64,000 nucleotides of DNA from contig CAWBRU010000003.1 of NCBI GenBank assembly GCA_963791325.1, positions 1-64,000 of the forward strand, in the 5' to 3' direction. Shown here one piece after another: positions 17,691 to 25,626 of the stretch; position 1 is the stretch's first letter, and every line of letters starts with the position of its first letter. The notes under the pieces were generated by a model. That model saw nothing but the letters and a program-made list of their open reading frames with translations. It did not search any database and was not told the origin of the DNA. The translations under genes were made by a program, and so were the position numbers. Source of the DNA: JBEVJK01 sp963791325 (GTDB taxonomy: Bacteria; Pseudomonadota; Alphaproteobacteria; Rhizobiales; Rhizobiaceae).

Positions 17691-18365
17691 GTGGCGAAGC
17701 GAAAGGATTTGGATCGTACGGAAGAACAGCCAGACCCGACCGAGCAGACCTATACCGAGCTGCTGCGCGCCTATGAATTCTTCAATCGGGAACTGTTCGG
17801 CAACCAGCTACCGAGTGCGCCGAGCAAAGTCCTGATCACGCTGCGGGTGACCGGCCGCAGCTACGGCTATTACGCCGCCGAGCGCTTCGGCGACCGCGCC
17901 ACGCGGCGGATCGATGAGATTGCGCTCAATGCGCAGCGCTTCCATGTCGACGACACCCGCGAGATCCTGTCGACGCTGGTCCACGAGATGAAGCATCTCT
18001 GGCAGCAGCATTTCGGCCGTCCCAGCCGCCGCTGCTATCACAATCGCGAATGGGCCGACGCGATGGAAGCCGCCGGGCTGATGCCGAGCAATACCGGAGC
18101 GCCAGGCGGCCGGCGCACCGGCCAGCAGATGTCGCATTACATCATCGACGGCGGACCGTATGACCAAGCCTACCAGAAACTGATGGCCGAAGGCTTTGCC
18201 GAGCTGCTGGCCGACATCCACCGTCCCACCGACCGCAAAAAAGCCGAATCGAAATCGAAGTGGGAATGCCCGCAATGCAAGCAGATTGTTCGCGGTCCAC
18301 CGACCACCGAGGTTGATTGCTGGCGCTGTGGATTACCGCTGGTCTGTCTGGCGCTTCAGTCATGA
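17691..18365 (+). CDS. SprT-like zinc metalloprotease with zinc ribbon
   Basis: This 224-residue protein has the SprT/Spartan architecture. The zinc protease motif HEMKH is at residues 98-102 (LVHEMKHLWQQHFG) with a third likely ligand His117. A C-terminal zinc ribbon follows (ECPQCK near 194 and CWRCG near 213). Eukaryotic Spartan cleaves proteins covalently trapped on DNA, including topoisomerases; most bacterial SprT proteins are uncharacterised. GGGAGG sits 8 bases before the GTG start. It begins 25 bases after the topoisomerase stop and overlaps the next gene by ATGA. The adjacency suggests it may clear or process topoisomerase-DNA adducts, which is my inference. Confidence 0.75.
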   Translation: MAKRKDLDRTEEQPDPTEQTYTELLRAYEFFNRELFGNQLPSAPSKVLITLRVTGRSYGYYAAERFGDRATRRIDEIALNAQRFHVDDTREILSTLVHEMKHLWQQHFGRPSRRCYHNREWADAMEAAGLMPSNTGAPGGRRTGQQMSHYIIDGGPYDQAYQKLMAEGFAELLADIHRPTDRKKAESKSKWECPQCKQIVRGPPTTEVDCWRCGLPLVCLALQS

Positions 18366-18775
18366 CCGAGCCGCCGACCGACCGGAATATCCGCACCATC
18401 GCCCAGCGCGTCATCGAGGCGCTCGGCGAACGGCTGGCCGGTACCTGGCGCGAAACATTCACCCAAATCGCCGCCAGCGGTCGAGCCAGCCCGGAAGAGC
18501 ACGCATTGTTGCTTGCGGCCGAGCAGCGGCTGTCCGCGCCACCCGCTGCCGAGGAGCGGCCACGGCCCGCGACAGGTGATTTCTTCGGCCGGATGCTTGC
18601 CGATCTTGATAGCGATTTGCCAGCGAGCGGCCCGTTGCGCGAAGCGCTCAATCAAGCGATGGCGGCCAATCCCGACAATCCGTTTCGGCAGCATCTCGCC
18701 TTTGTGACCGCCATCACCGCTGATGTCCGTCTGCGCGAAGCGCGCGCCAGGATCCCGCCGAGGAAGCGGAAATAA
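18362..18775 (+). CDS. hypothetical protein coupled to the SprT-like gene
   Basis: The 137-residue helical protein (MTEPPTDRNIRTIAQRVIEA, then FFGRMLADLDSDLPASGPLR) ends in a basic tail RIPPRKRK. Its ATG overlaps the SprT stop codon as ATGA, so translation is coupled. No domain was recognised. The basic tail would suit a DNA- or RNA-associated accessory of the preceding enzymes, but nothing proves it. Confidence 0.55.
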   Translation: MTEPPTDRNIRTIAQRVIEALGERLAGTWRETFTQIAASGRASPEEHALLLAAEQRLSAPPAAEERPRPATGDFFGRMLADLDSDLPASGPLREALNQAMAANPDNPFRQHLAFVTAITADVRLREARARIPPRKRK

Positions 18776-18907
18776 ATGCCGAGAACAGCCGCACAGCGCG
18801 CCGCTGAGCGGCGTCGAAGCCCCGGAGGCTGTCCGGGTGCCTGCTGCCGCGCCATCGCGCTCCCAGGCGCTGGCCGCACGGTAAAACAGCAAAGAATTAG
18901 CCGCCGC

Positions 18908-19195
18908 TCAGGTAAAACCAAAGCGGCTTAACGTTTCTGCCGAACAGAGCGGTACTCGATATTCAAAGTCGCGATTGGCGTTCGAACCCTTGGAGTGCCG
19001 AGCACCTGCGCCGTTGCAGACGAAGCCCCTGTTACCAGGCAGAGCGCATATTGCATCGCTTCGGCGCACCATAATTAAGCCACCGCTGTTACCTTTGCCG
19101 TCCCACACAAGACAGCCTGGCAATCTTCTGGCGAGGTCTTCGGCGAATGACGGCTTCGTCGTTGCGAGTGACTGACTATCACAGATGATCAGCAT
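18908..19195 (-). CDS. hypothetical protein (weak call)
   Basis: A minus-strand frame reads MLIICDSQSLATTKPSFAED, then LARRLPGCLVWDGKGNSGGL and FVCNGAGARHSKGSN. Composition and codon use look protein-like and the frame extends further upstream, overlapping the end of the lipoprotein gene. No ribosome site or family decides it. It may be the downstream partner of the lipoprotein gene or a remnant. Confidence 0.3.
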   Translation of the reverse strand: MLIICDSQSLATTKPSFAEDLARRLPGCLVWDGKGNSGGLIMVRRSDAICALPGNRGFVCNGAGARHSKGSNANRDFEYRVPLCSAETLSRFGFT

Positions 19196-19251
19196 GTCGG
19201 CTCCATTTGTAAGCGGCGTACTCCTGTCTGCGAAACTTTTGCGGATCTCAA

Positions 19252-19830
19252 CTAGATCACCTTGTGAACATCCGCGCTCATCGTTGAAATCCCAGTGAAC
19301 AGGTTGACTGCCTGGGAATGCGTAATCACGCAAAGCTTTGCCGTGACTGCCCCCAGTTCTCCTATTGCGCCTCCAATGTATTGTTGAAGCACCCACAACA
19401 AGGCACAGGCCGTTGCAAGCTTGTCGAACTCTTTTATGACAGCTGGCAATTCGGCCTTTGTCTTGGCAACATTGGTCGAGGGCTGGTCGTCGGCAGTACT
19501 AAAGGCGTCGTTGGCGAGCTTCTGTAAATAGCCGACCAGGTTCGGCGGATCGTTTTCCACCGTGATCAATTCCTGGATGATAGTCTCATGTCGTTGATCC
19601 CCTTCGAGCGCCTGGACAGACATGGCACACCATTGCAGCTTCTCGTCCACCGAGGACCAGCACGCAGTGGCGTTTTCAATAACTGCTCCGTTGTCTTGGA
19701 CGCCTGAGTCTGAAGATTGGGCATCGCAAGTGCACTTTTCCTGAGTGGCGGTCTCAGCACTTGAGTTCAGCAATCCGCATCCAAGCAGTGCAGCAACGAT
19801 CAAAGAAATGGCAGCCAGCTTCATGGGCAT
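19252..19830 (-). CDS. putative lipoprotein of the mobile element
   Basis: The 192-residue product starts MPMKLAAISLIVAALLGCGL, a signal peptide ending in a lipobox (LLGC), so it is probably lipidated and anchored in the membrane. The mature part has several cysteines (KCTCDAQ, ATACWSS, LQWCAMS) and a helical C-terminus. An in-frame start further upstream would place the lipobox too far inside. The function is unknown; small lipoproteins on prophages and plasmids often alter the host surface or exclude relatives, but no such evidence exists here. Confidence 0.45.
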   Translation of the reverse strand: MPMKLAAISLIVAALLGCGLLNSSAETATQEKCTCDAQSSDSGVQDNGAVIENATACWSSVDEKLQWCAMSVQALEGDQRHETIIQELITVENDPPNLVGYLQKLANDAFSTADDQPSTNVAKTKAELPAVIKEFDKLATACALLWVLQQYIGGAIGELGAVTAKLCVITHSQAVNLFTGISTMSADVHKVI

Positions 19831-19929
19831 CTCAGACCTGCACCGCTGCGACGCGCTCCTAGGCGTGCTGGCGGCGGCGTAAAACGGAAAGGCGGACGGC
19901 CCGAAGACCGCCCGCCCATTGTTCAAGCT

Positions 19930-20328
19930 TCAGATCTTGTCTGCGTTCTCGGTCCAGACCTGATCGACGCCTTCCAGCCACCACATCAGCCGCTCGGCTG
20001 ACAAATTGCTGCCGAACGTCTCGGCCCACTCCGATAACTCTCTCCGATCCAACTCCCGGTCATGAACAGCGATCCAGGTCGCCGCCTGGAGCTCATCGAG
20101 GTCGTAATCGATGTTGGAGACATCGAGCGCATCGAGCCGCGCAAGCTGACCGCAATCAGCAATTCGCTCGGCCCAATATCGACCTTTCTCGATGAACCGT
20201 TTCCGGTCCCGCTCTTCGACCTCCAGCTTCGACTTCCGCAGTCGCTCGACCACCTCGGACATTTCGTCATCGTCCGGCTGATCGACAGTGTCATGCACTG
20301 CTTTCATGTCTGGCTCTCCCAGGTTCAT
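19930..20328 (-). CDS. hypothetical charged protein at the element's right end
   Basis: A 132-residue, highly charged helical protein (PDDDEMSEVVERLRKSKLEV, ERDRKRFIEKGRYWAERIAD) with a tryptophan-rich C-terminal half (AATWIAVHD, LMWWLEGVDQVW). Start choice lies between ATGs at 20328 and 20307. No family was recognised. It is the last gene before the A+T-rich boundary with the phosphonate operon. Confidence 0.45.
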   Translation of the reverse strand: MNLGEPDMKAVHDTVDQPDDDEMSEVVERLRKSKLEVEERDRKRFIEKGRYWAERIADCGQLARLDALDVSNIDYDLDELQAATWIAVHDRELDRRELSEWAETFGSNLSAERLMWWLEGVDQVWTENADKI

Positions 20329-20651
20329 GGTTGGAACACTTGGGAGGAGGGATCGGCCCTGATCACGCTCGCCGCCCTTCCTCAGAGCCTTGCCTTGCCG
20401 CGCCACACATCGAACATCGCTGGGAAGCTAGCCGATGTGCCTTCCGTGTCTGCGATCAGGTCGACCAAAAGCAGATCCCGACTATCCCGTCAGAGCGCTT
20501 CGCGATTTCAAGCCGCCGGACCAATTCCCGGACCGAAACGGCTTTTTGCTCCTTCCCAGACTGTAATTATTTAAAATCATACATTTTTATTTTGTGTCAA
20601 TTGGTGGGACAACCACCTGCTGCGGATCGAGCGCCGGCCAGGCTAAAGTTG
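20329..20651. other. A+T-rich boundary between the mobile element and the phn operon
   Basis: No supportable gene. A short minus-strand frame (about 20460-20560) could encode some 40 residues but lacks a start. The stretch 20566-20606 is unusually A+T-rich for this genome. It marks the switch from accessory DNA to intact chromosomal operons and would be a sensible place to look for the right attachment site. Confidence 0.4.
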
Positions 20652-21272
20652 TCAGGTGGTGCGTCGGCGGCTCGCCTCCAAGGCGTGCCCGATAGCCGCG
20701 ACCAGCCGTTCGCCGGCAGCTTCCGGGGCTGCGTTGTTCTCGATCGTCACCGTGGCGCGGGTATCGCCCGGGCCCGGCGCCGGTCGTGCCAGCCGCGCCA
20801 TGATCACCGCGCGGGTTTCGCGGCCGCGCGCCAGCAGGCGGGCTGCGCGAATTTCCGGCGAGGCGGTGATTTCGGCCACCAGCACATGGGCAAAGCGGCT
20901 GCGCAGCGCGGCGACGGCGGCGCGCGACCCGTTGGCCACCACCACCCCGCCGGCGGCGATCACCGGTTCGACGTCGCGCGGGATCCCGTAAGAGAGGCCG
21001 TGGGCGCGCCAGGTCAGGGCAAAGGCGCCGCGCGCCTGGGCCTCGGCGAAGGCCGGTTCCGACACCGATTCGTGGTCCTCATTGTCGTCGGCCTGGCGCG
21101 TCACCACCCGGCGCACGAAACTCACCCTGGCCTCGCTCGCCAACCGGCGCCGCGCATGGTCGAGCAGGGTGTCCTTGCCCGCCCCGCTGGGGCCGACGAC
21201 GAAGACGAAGGTTCCCGGCCCGAGACGCTCGCGCAAACTGGCGGCCGGCGTGGTGGCTGCTGCCTCGGTCAT
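20652..21272 (-). CDS. phnN: ribose 1,5-bisphosphate phosphokinase
   Basis: PhnN phosphorylates ribose 1,5-bisphosphate to PRPP, the last salvage step after C-P bond cleavage. The 206-residue protein has the guanylate-kinase-like P-loop VVGPSGAGKDTLLDHARR (residues about 25-40) and the family phrase RVVTRQADDNEDHESVSE. It is the last gene of the minus-strand phn operon; 70 bases separate it from phnM. Confidence 0.93.
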   Translation of the reverse strand: MTEAAATTPAASLRERLGPGTFVFVVGPSGAGKDTLLDHARRRLASEARVSFVRRVVTRQADDNEDHESVSEPAFAEAQARGAFALTWRAHGLSYGIPRDVEPVIAAGGVVVANGSRAAVAALRSRFAHVLVAEITASPEIRAARLLARGRETRAVIMARLARPAPGPGDTRATVTIENNAAPEAAGERLVAAIGHALEASRRRTT

Positions 21273-21342
21273 CTCGTCCTCGCCTCCTCCTGAGCCCCGG
21301 CGCCATCGCTGCCGTCGATCGCGGGGTCACACTGCCCGGCGG

Positions 21343-22476
21343 CTATGCCACGCGCCGGCCCTCGCGCCACACCGTGCGCACGACAGGCACGTGCCGGTCG
21401 AGCCGCACCTGAACCAGGTCGGCGCGGCGCCCGATCTCGATCGCCCCGCGGTCGACGAGACCCACGGCCTCGGCCGGGTTGCGCGACACCATCGCCACCG
21501 CCTCGGGCAGGCTGATGGTTTCGACCACCTCGCTGAGGAGAAAGGCGGATTGGATGAGGCTGAACGGAATATAGTCGGACGACAGCATGTCGAGCATGCC
21601 CGCCTCGGCCAGCGTCCGCGCCGAGACATTGCCCGAGTGCGAACTGCCGCGCATCACGTTGGGCGCACCCATCAGCACCCCCAGCCCGGCCTCGCGCGAC
21701 GCCTGTGCCGCCGCCCGGGTGGTCGGGAATTCCGCCACCTTGATGCCATGCCCGACCGCTGCGTCGACATGCTCGGGGGTGGCGTCGTCATGGCTGGCGA
21801 GCACGATGCCGCGGGCGCGGCAAGCCGCGGCAACCGCCGATCTGTTGGTCTCGGAATGCTTTGCCGCGCCGGCGACGCGTTGGTCGCAGAAGGCGCGGAA
21901 TTCGCTGTCCGACAGCTTCAGCTTGCGCTGGTAATAGGCAGCATAGGTGGCGATGTCGACGAACTGGCGCTGTCCCGGCGAATGGTCCATCAGCGACACC
22001 AGCCGGACATGCGGATCATCGTCGAAATGCGCAAACGCCTCCAGGCAATCGGCGGCCGAGACCTCGCAGCGCAGATGGAGGAAGTGGTCGGCCCTGAGCC
22101 GGCCATTGCCGATACAGTCCTCGATCGCGTCGGCCAGCGTGCGCATCTCACCGGCGGAAACCTCGGAATCCTCGTCGAGCCCGACGCGCAGCGCGTCGAA
22201 GACGGAGGTGATGCCGGCCGTGGCGATCTGGGCGTCGTGTGCCAACACTGCCGCGATCGGGTCCCAGCGGACCCGTGGACGCGGCGCATAATGGCCCTCG
22301 AGGTGGTCGGTGTGGAGCTCGACCAGCCCGGGAATCAGATAGTCGCCGTCGAGGTCTTCGCCGTCGGCGCTGCGCTCGTCGATCGCCGCGATGCGCCCGT
22401 CACGGATAAGCACGGCACCCTTGACCACCCGATCGGGCAGAACAAGGCGCGCATTGCTGAGCAAAGTCTCGGTCAT
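21343..22476 (-). CDS. phnM: alpha-D-ribose 1-methylphosphonate 5-triphosphate diphosphatase
   Basis: PhnM removes pyrophosphate from 5-triphosphoribosyl 1-phosphonates made by PhnGHIL, giving the substrate of PhnJ. The 377-residue amidohydrolase-fold protein shows the metal-binding opening LVELHTDHLEGHYAPRPRV and a late VLMGAPNVMRGSSHSGN segment characteristic of PhnM. Its ATG at 22476 overlaps the stop of the upstream gene, indicating coupling. Confidence 0.94.
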   Translation of the reverse strand: MTETLLSNARLVLPDRVVKGAVLIRDGRIAAIDERSADGEDLDGDYLIPGLVELHTDHLEGHYAPRPRVRWDPIAAVLAHDAQIATAGITSVFDALRVGLDEDSEVSAGEMRTLADAIEDCIGNGRLRADHFLHLRCEVSAADCLEAFAHFDDDPHVRLVSLMDHSPGQRQFVDIATYAAYYQRKLKLSDSEFRAFCDQRVAGAAKHSETNRSAVAAACRARGIVLASHDDATPEHVDAAVGHGIKVAEFPTTRAAAQASREAGLGVLMGAPNVMRGSSHSGNVSARTLAEAGMLDMLSSDYIPFSLIQSAFLLSEVVETISLPEAVAMVSRNPAEAVGLVDRGAIEIGRRADLVQVRLDRHVPVVRTVWREGRRVA

Positions 22477-23183
22477 CAAGCGGACTTTCGCCGTCGTCCG
22501 GCGGTAAGCGGGTAATGGGAGTGCACCTCGAAGGGCGCTCCCGGCTCGGATTCCACAAACAGGGCCAGCCCGTCAACGGCCAACGGCTTCGAGAGGAGCG
22601 GGCCGAACACCGCCTCGATCGCGCCTCGAAGGCGCGGCGCCTCCCTGTGGCCGGCGCGGCCGGTCAGCGTCATGTGAAACCGGAAGGATTCGAAGATGTA
22701 GGGATAGCCCCACTGGAGCAGGTTGCGGAACTCCACCGGCGTAAGGTTCTCGGGCCCCCGGCGGGCGATCTCGGCATCGGTCAGCGGCGCCCGGAATTGC
22801 TCGAAGGCAATCACCACAGCGTCGGCGAAGCGGTTGAGCTCGGCCAGCGGCTCATCGGGGACAAGGGCGAAGAAGCCGTCGATCTGCTGCACCGCGAGGC
22901 GCGGCACGGCGATCGGCGCCGCGGACTGCGCAAAGACCGCCAGCGCCCGCTCCAACGATCCGACCGCCTGGCCTTGGATCAGCCGGAACGGCGCCTTGAG
23001 GGTGGCGTGAAACCCATAGCGGCGGGCGGATGCCGTGTGGAACGACAGCTCGGCCGGCGTCAGCCCGGTCGCTGCCGGCAGCCGTCCAGCTTCCCCGCCG
23101 AAGGCATTGCGGCCAAGCCAAGCGGCGGCTGTCGCGGTCAGCGGATCGCTTCGCTCAGGGGTGAAATAGATGGCAACGCGCAT
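22476..23183 (-). CDS. DUF1045 phosphonate-operon protein (2H phosphoesterase-like)
   Basis: This 235-residue protein belongs to the DUF1045 group found in phn operons of rhizobia. Two H-x-T/S motifs, RYGFHATLKAPF and FRFHMTLTGRAG, mark the 2H phosphodiesterase fold, so a cyclic phosphate intermediate is a plausible substrate. In E. coli the 1,2-cyclic ribose phosphate is opened by PhnP, which is absent here; this protein may do that step. That is inference. It lies between phnL and phnM. Confidence 0.85.
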   Translation of the reverse strand: MRVAIYFTPERSDPLTATAAAWLGRNAFGGEAGRLPAATGLTPAELSFHTASARRYGFHATLKAPFRLIQGQAVGSLERALAVFAQSAAPIAVPRLAVQQIDGFFALVPDEPLAELNRFADAVVIAFEQFRAPLTDAEIARRGPENLTPVEFRNLLQWGYPYIFESFRFHMTLTGRAGHREAPRLRGAIEAVFGPLLSKPLAVDGLALFVESEPGAPFEVHSHYPLTAGRRRKSA

Positions 23184-23223
23184 CGGGTCGTCCTCAAAGA
23201 GCCTGATGGCTTAGGTGATTTGC

Positions 23224-23242
23224 ATGACAAGATAACGAACAG
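23224..23242 (-). promoter_or_regulatory. possible Pho box before the DUF1045-phnM-phnN genes
   Basis: On the minus strand this reads CTGTTCG-TTAT-CTTGTCAT, close to the PhoB consensus of two CTGTCAT halves 4 bases apart but with one extra base. It lies about 40 bases upstream of the DUF1045 start in the 99-base space after phnL. A second, phosphate-responsive promoter here would explain the gap. Weak by sequence alone. Confidence 0.25.
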
Positions 23243-23282
23243 AACCGGGCTTCCCGGCGCCGTCTGCGGGTGTTGCTGCCGC

Positions 23283-23990
23283 TCATGCCGGCACCGCGGC
23301 AGGCGCGAAACTGCTGACGTCGACGATCCGGTCGGCGACGGCCTCACGCACATCGGCGTCATGAAAGATGCCGAGCATGGCGATGCCGCGACGCTTCTTC
23401 TCGGCGATCAGCTCGACCACCACCTGGCGGTTGGCGGCATCGAGCGAGGCCGTCGGCTCATCGAGCAGCAGGATCGGATGCTCGGTGAGGAAGCCGCGAG
23501 CAATGTTGACCCGCTGCTGCTCGCCGCCGGAGAAGGTCGCCGGCGGCAGGCGCCACAGCCGTTCGGGCAGATTGAGCCGGCCGAGCATCGTCGCGGCCCG
23601 GGCAAGCGCGGCAGCGCGGTCGACGCCTTGTCCGACCAGCGGCTCGGCCACCACCTCGACCGCCGCGATCCGCGGCAGCGCCCGGAGAAACTGGCTGACA
23701 TAGCCGACGGTGTCGCGCCTGACGGCAAGCAGCTCGCGCGGGCCGGCGCGGGCGATGTCGACCGGCCGCCCGCGATGCGCGACGATGATCCGGCCGCGAT
23801 CGACGCTGTAGTTGCCGTAGATCATTTTGAGGATCGAGCTCTTGCCGGCCCCCGACGGACCGCCGAGGACGGTGCATTCGCCGGCCTTGACCGAAAACGA
23901 CACGCCCTCCAGCACCGGCAGCTTCAGCCCGTCGCGCAGATACATGGTGAAGGTCTTGGCGGCGTCGGCGAGCACAAGCGGCGGCGGCAT
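23283..23990 (-). CDS. phnL: C-P lyase subunit PhnL (ABC-type ATPase)
   Basis: PhnL is an ABC-ATPase-like partner in the phosphonate ribosylation complex with PhnG, H and I. The 235-residue protein has Walker A GGPSGAGKSSILKMIYG, signature TFSGGEQQRVNIARGF and Walker B LLLDEPTASLD. It follows phnK with a 2-base gap. Confidence 0.94.
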   Translation of the reverse strand: MPPPLVLADAAKTFTMYLRDGLKLPVLEGVSFSVKAGECTVLGGPSGAGKSSILKMIYGNYSVDRGRIIVAHRGRPVDIARAGPRELLAVRRDTVGYVSQFLRALPRIAAVEVVAEPLVGQGVDRAAALARAATMLGRLNLPERLWRLPPATFSGGEQQRVNIARGFLTEHPILLLDEPTASLDAANRQVVVELIAEKKRRGIAMLGIFHDADVREAVADRIVDVSSFAPAAVPA

Positions 23991-23992
23991 GG

Positions 23993-24769
23993 TCAGGCCT
24001 GCAGGATCGAGGACACGAGAAGCTGCGTATAGGGTTGCTGCGGGTCGTCCAGGACGCGATCGGTCAGTCCGGTCTCGACGACGCGGCCGTCCTTCATCAC
24101 CAGCATGCGCTGCGACAGCAGCCGGGCGACGGCGAGGTCGTGGGTAACGACGACCGCCGCGAGGCCGAGATCGCTGACCAGCCCGCGCAGGAGGTCGAGC
24201 AGCCGGGCTTGTACCGAGACGTCGAGGCCGCCGGTCGGCTCGTCCATGAACACCAGGCGCGGGCCGGTGACCAGATTGCGGGCGATCTGCAGGCGCTGAC
24301 GCATGCCGCCCGAGAAGCGGCGCGGGTCATCGTCGACCCGATCGGCTTCGATCTCGACCCGCCCGAGCCAGTCGACCGCAGTGGTGCGGATGCGGCCGTA
24401 ATGCCGGTCGCCGACCGCCATCAGCCGCTCGCCGACATTGGCGCCGGCCGAGACGCTCATGCGCAGGCCGTCGGCCGGGTTCTGGTGGACGAAGCCCCAG
24501 TCGGTGCGCATCAGCAGCCGCCGCTCCGCCTCGCTCATCCGGTAGAGCTCCCGCCACGAGCCGTCGCGGAGCCGGTAATACGCCGTGCCGGAGCTCGGCA
24601 GCAGCCGCGCCGACACGCAATCGAGCAGCGTCGTCTTGCCGGAGCCCGACTTGCCGACCACGGCAAGCACCTCGCCCGGCCACAGGTCGAACGAAACTTC
24701 GGCGCAGCCGATCCGCGCGCCATAGGATTTCGACAGGCCGCGGACGGTGAGCAACGGCTCATCGCTCAT
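23993..24769 (-). CDS. phnK: C-P lyase subunit PhnK (ABC-type ATPase)
   Basis: PhnK binds the PhnGHIJ core complex and drives its conformational changes. The 258 residues contain Walker A VVGKSGSGKTTLLDC, signature RFSGGMRQRLQIARNLV and Walker B LVFMDEPTGGLDVS. Its ATG overlaps the phnJ stop codon. Confidence 0.94.
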   Translation of the reverse strand: MSDEPLLTVRGLSKSYGARIGCAEVSFDLWPGEVLAVVGKSGSGKTTLLDCVSARLLPSSGTAYYRLRDGSWRELYRMSEAERRLLMRTDWGFVHQNPADGLRMSVSAGANVGERLMAVGDRHYGRIRTTAVDWLGRVEIEADRVDDDPRRFSGGMRQRLQIARNLVTGPRLVFMDEPTGGLDVSVQARLLDLLRGLVSDLGLAAVVVTHDLAVARLLSQRMLVMKDGRVVETGLTDRVLDDPQQPYTQLLVSSILQA

Positions 24770-25626
24770 CGCTGCGCCTCGCTCACCGGCGCCGGCTGCT
24801 GCCGCCGCTTTTCACAGTGATCCGTATCGGAGCATACGAACATCCGGCCGCCGCGATCGTCGAGGATCACCTCGTCGAGATAGACCCGGTCGGCGCCGCA
24901 AAGTGCACACGGCCGCTCGAAGGTCTGCACCGTGAACGGATGATCCTCGAAGTCGAGGCTGACCACCTCGGTATAGGGCGGCAGGGCATAGATCCGCTTC
25001 TCGCGGCCGGCACCGAACAGCTGCAGCGCCGGCGAGCGATGCATCTTCGGATTGTCGAATTTGGGCGTCGGCGAAGGATCCATGACATAACGGCCTTCGA
25101 CCTTCACCGGATAGGCATAGCTGGTGGCGATCCGGCCATGGCGGGCAATGTCCTCGTAGAGCTTGACATGCATCAGCCCGTATTCCTCGAGCGCATGCAT
25201 CTTGCGCGTCTCGGTCTCGCGCGGTTCGAGGAATCTGAGCGGTTCGGGGATCGGCACCTGGAAAACCAGGATCTGCCCTTCGCCGAGCGGCTGCTCCGGG
25301 ATGCGGTGGCGGGTCTGGATGATGGTGGCGGCCTGGGTGTCGGTGGTCACCGCCACCCCGGCGACTTTGCGGAAGAAGGCGCGGATCGAGACGGCATTGG
25401 TGGTGTCGTCGGCGCCTTGATCGATGACCTTGAGCACGTCGGCCGGGCCTATGATCGCGGCGGTGACCTGGACGCCGCCGGTGCCCCAGCCATAGGGCAT
25501 CGGCATCTCTCGCGAGGCGAACGGCACCTGGTAGCCGGGAATGGCGATCGCCTTGAGCAGCGCCCGGCGGATCATGCGCTTGGTCTGCTCGTCGAGATAG
25601 GCGAAGTTGTAGCCGGCGGTGCTCAT
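24766..25626 (-). CDS. phnJ: alpha-D-ribose 1-methylphosphonate 5-phosphate C-P lyase
   Basis: PhnJ is the radical-SAM enzyme that breaks the carbon-phosphorus bond. The 286-residue protein ends with the expected cysteines, PCALCGADRVY and FVCSDTDHCEKR, which hold the 4Fe-4S cluster. The N-terminal YNFAYLDEQTKRMIRRALLK and MPMPYGWGTGGVQ are family hallmarks. The frame continues upstream without a stop, but the ATG at 25626 overlaps the phnI stop and matches the family's start. Confidence 0.95.
   Translation of the reverse strand: MSTAGYNFAYLDEQTKRMIRRALLKAIAIPGYQVPFASREMPMPYGWGTGGVQVTAAIIGPADVLKVIDQGADDTTNAVSIRAFFRKVAGVAVTTDTQAATIIQTRHRIPEQPLGEGQILVFQVPIPEPLRFLEPRETETRKMHALEEYGLMHVKLYEDIARHGRIATSYAYPVKVEGRYVMDPSPTPKFDNPKMHRSPALQLFGAGREKRIYALPPYTEVVSLDFEDHPFTVQTFERPCALCGADRVYLDEVILDDRGGRMFVCSDTDHCEKRRQQPAPVSEAQR

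Noticed and set aside
20400..20651. Integrase or recombinase gene at the right end of the mobile element
   Set aside because: No frame longer than about 40 codons and no tyrosine- or serine-recombinase motif on either strand.
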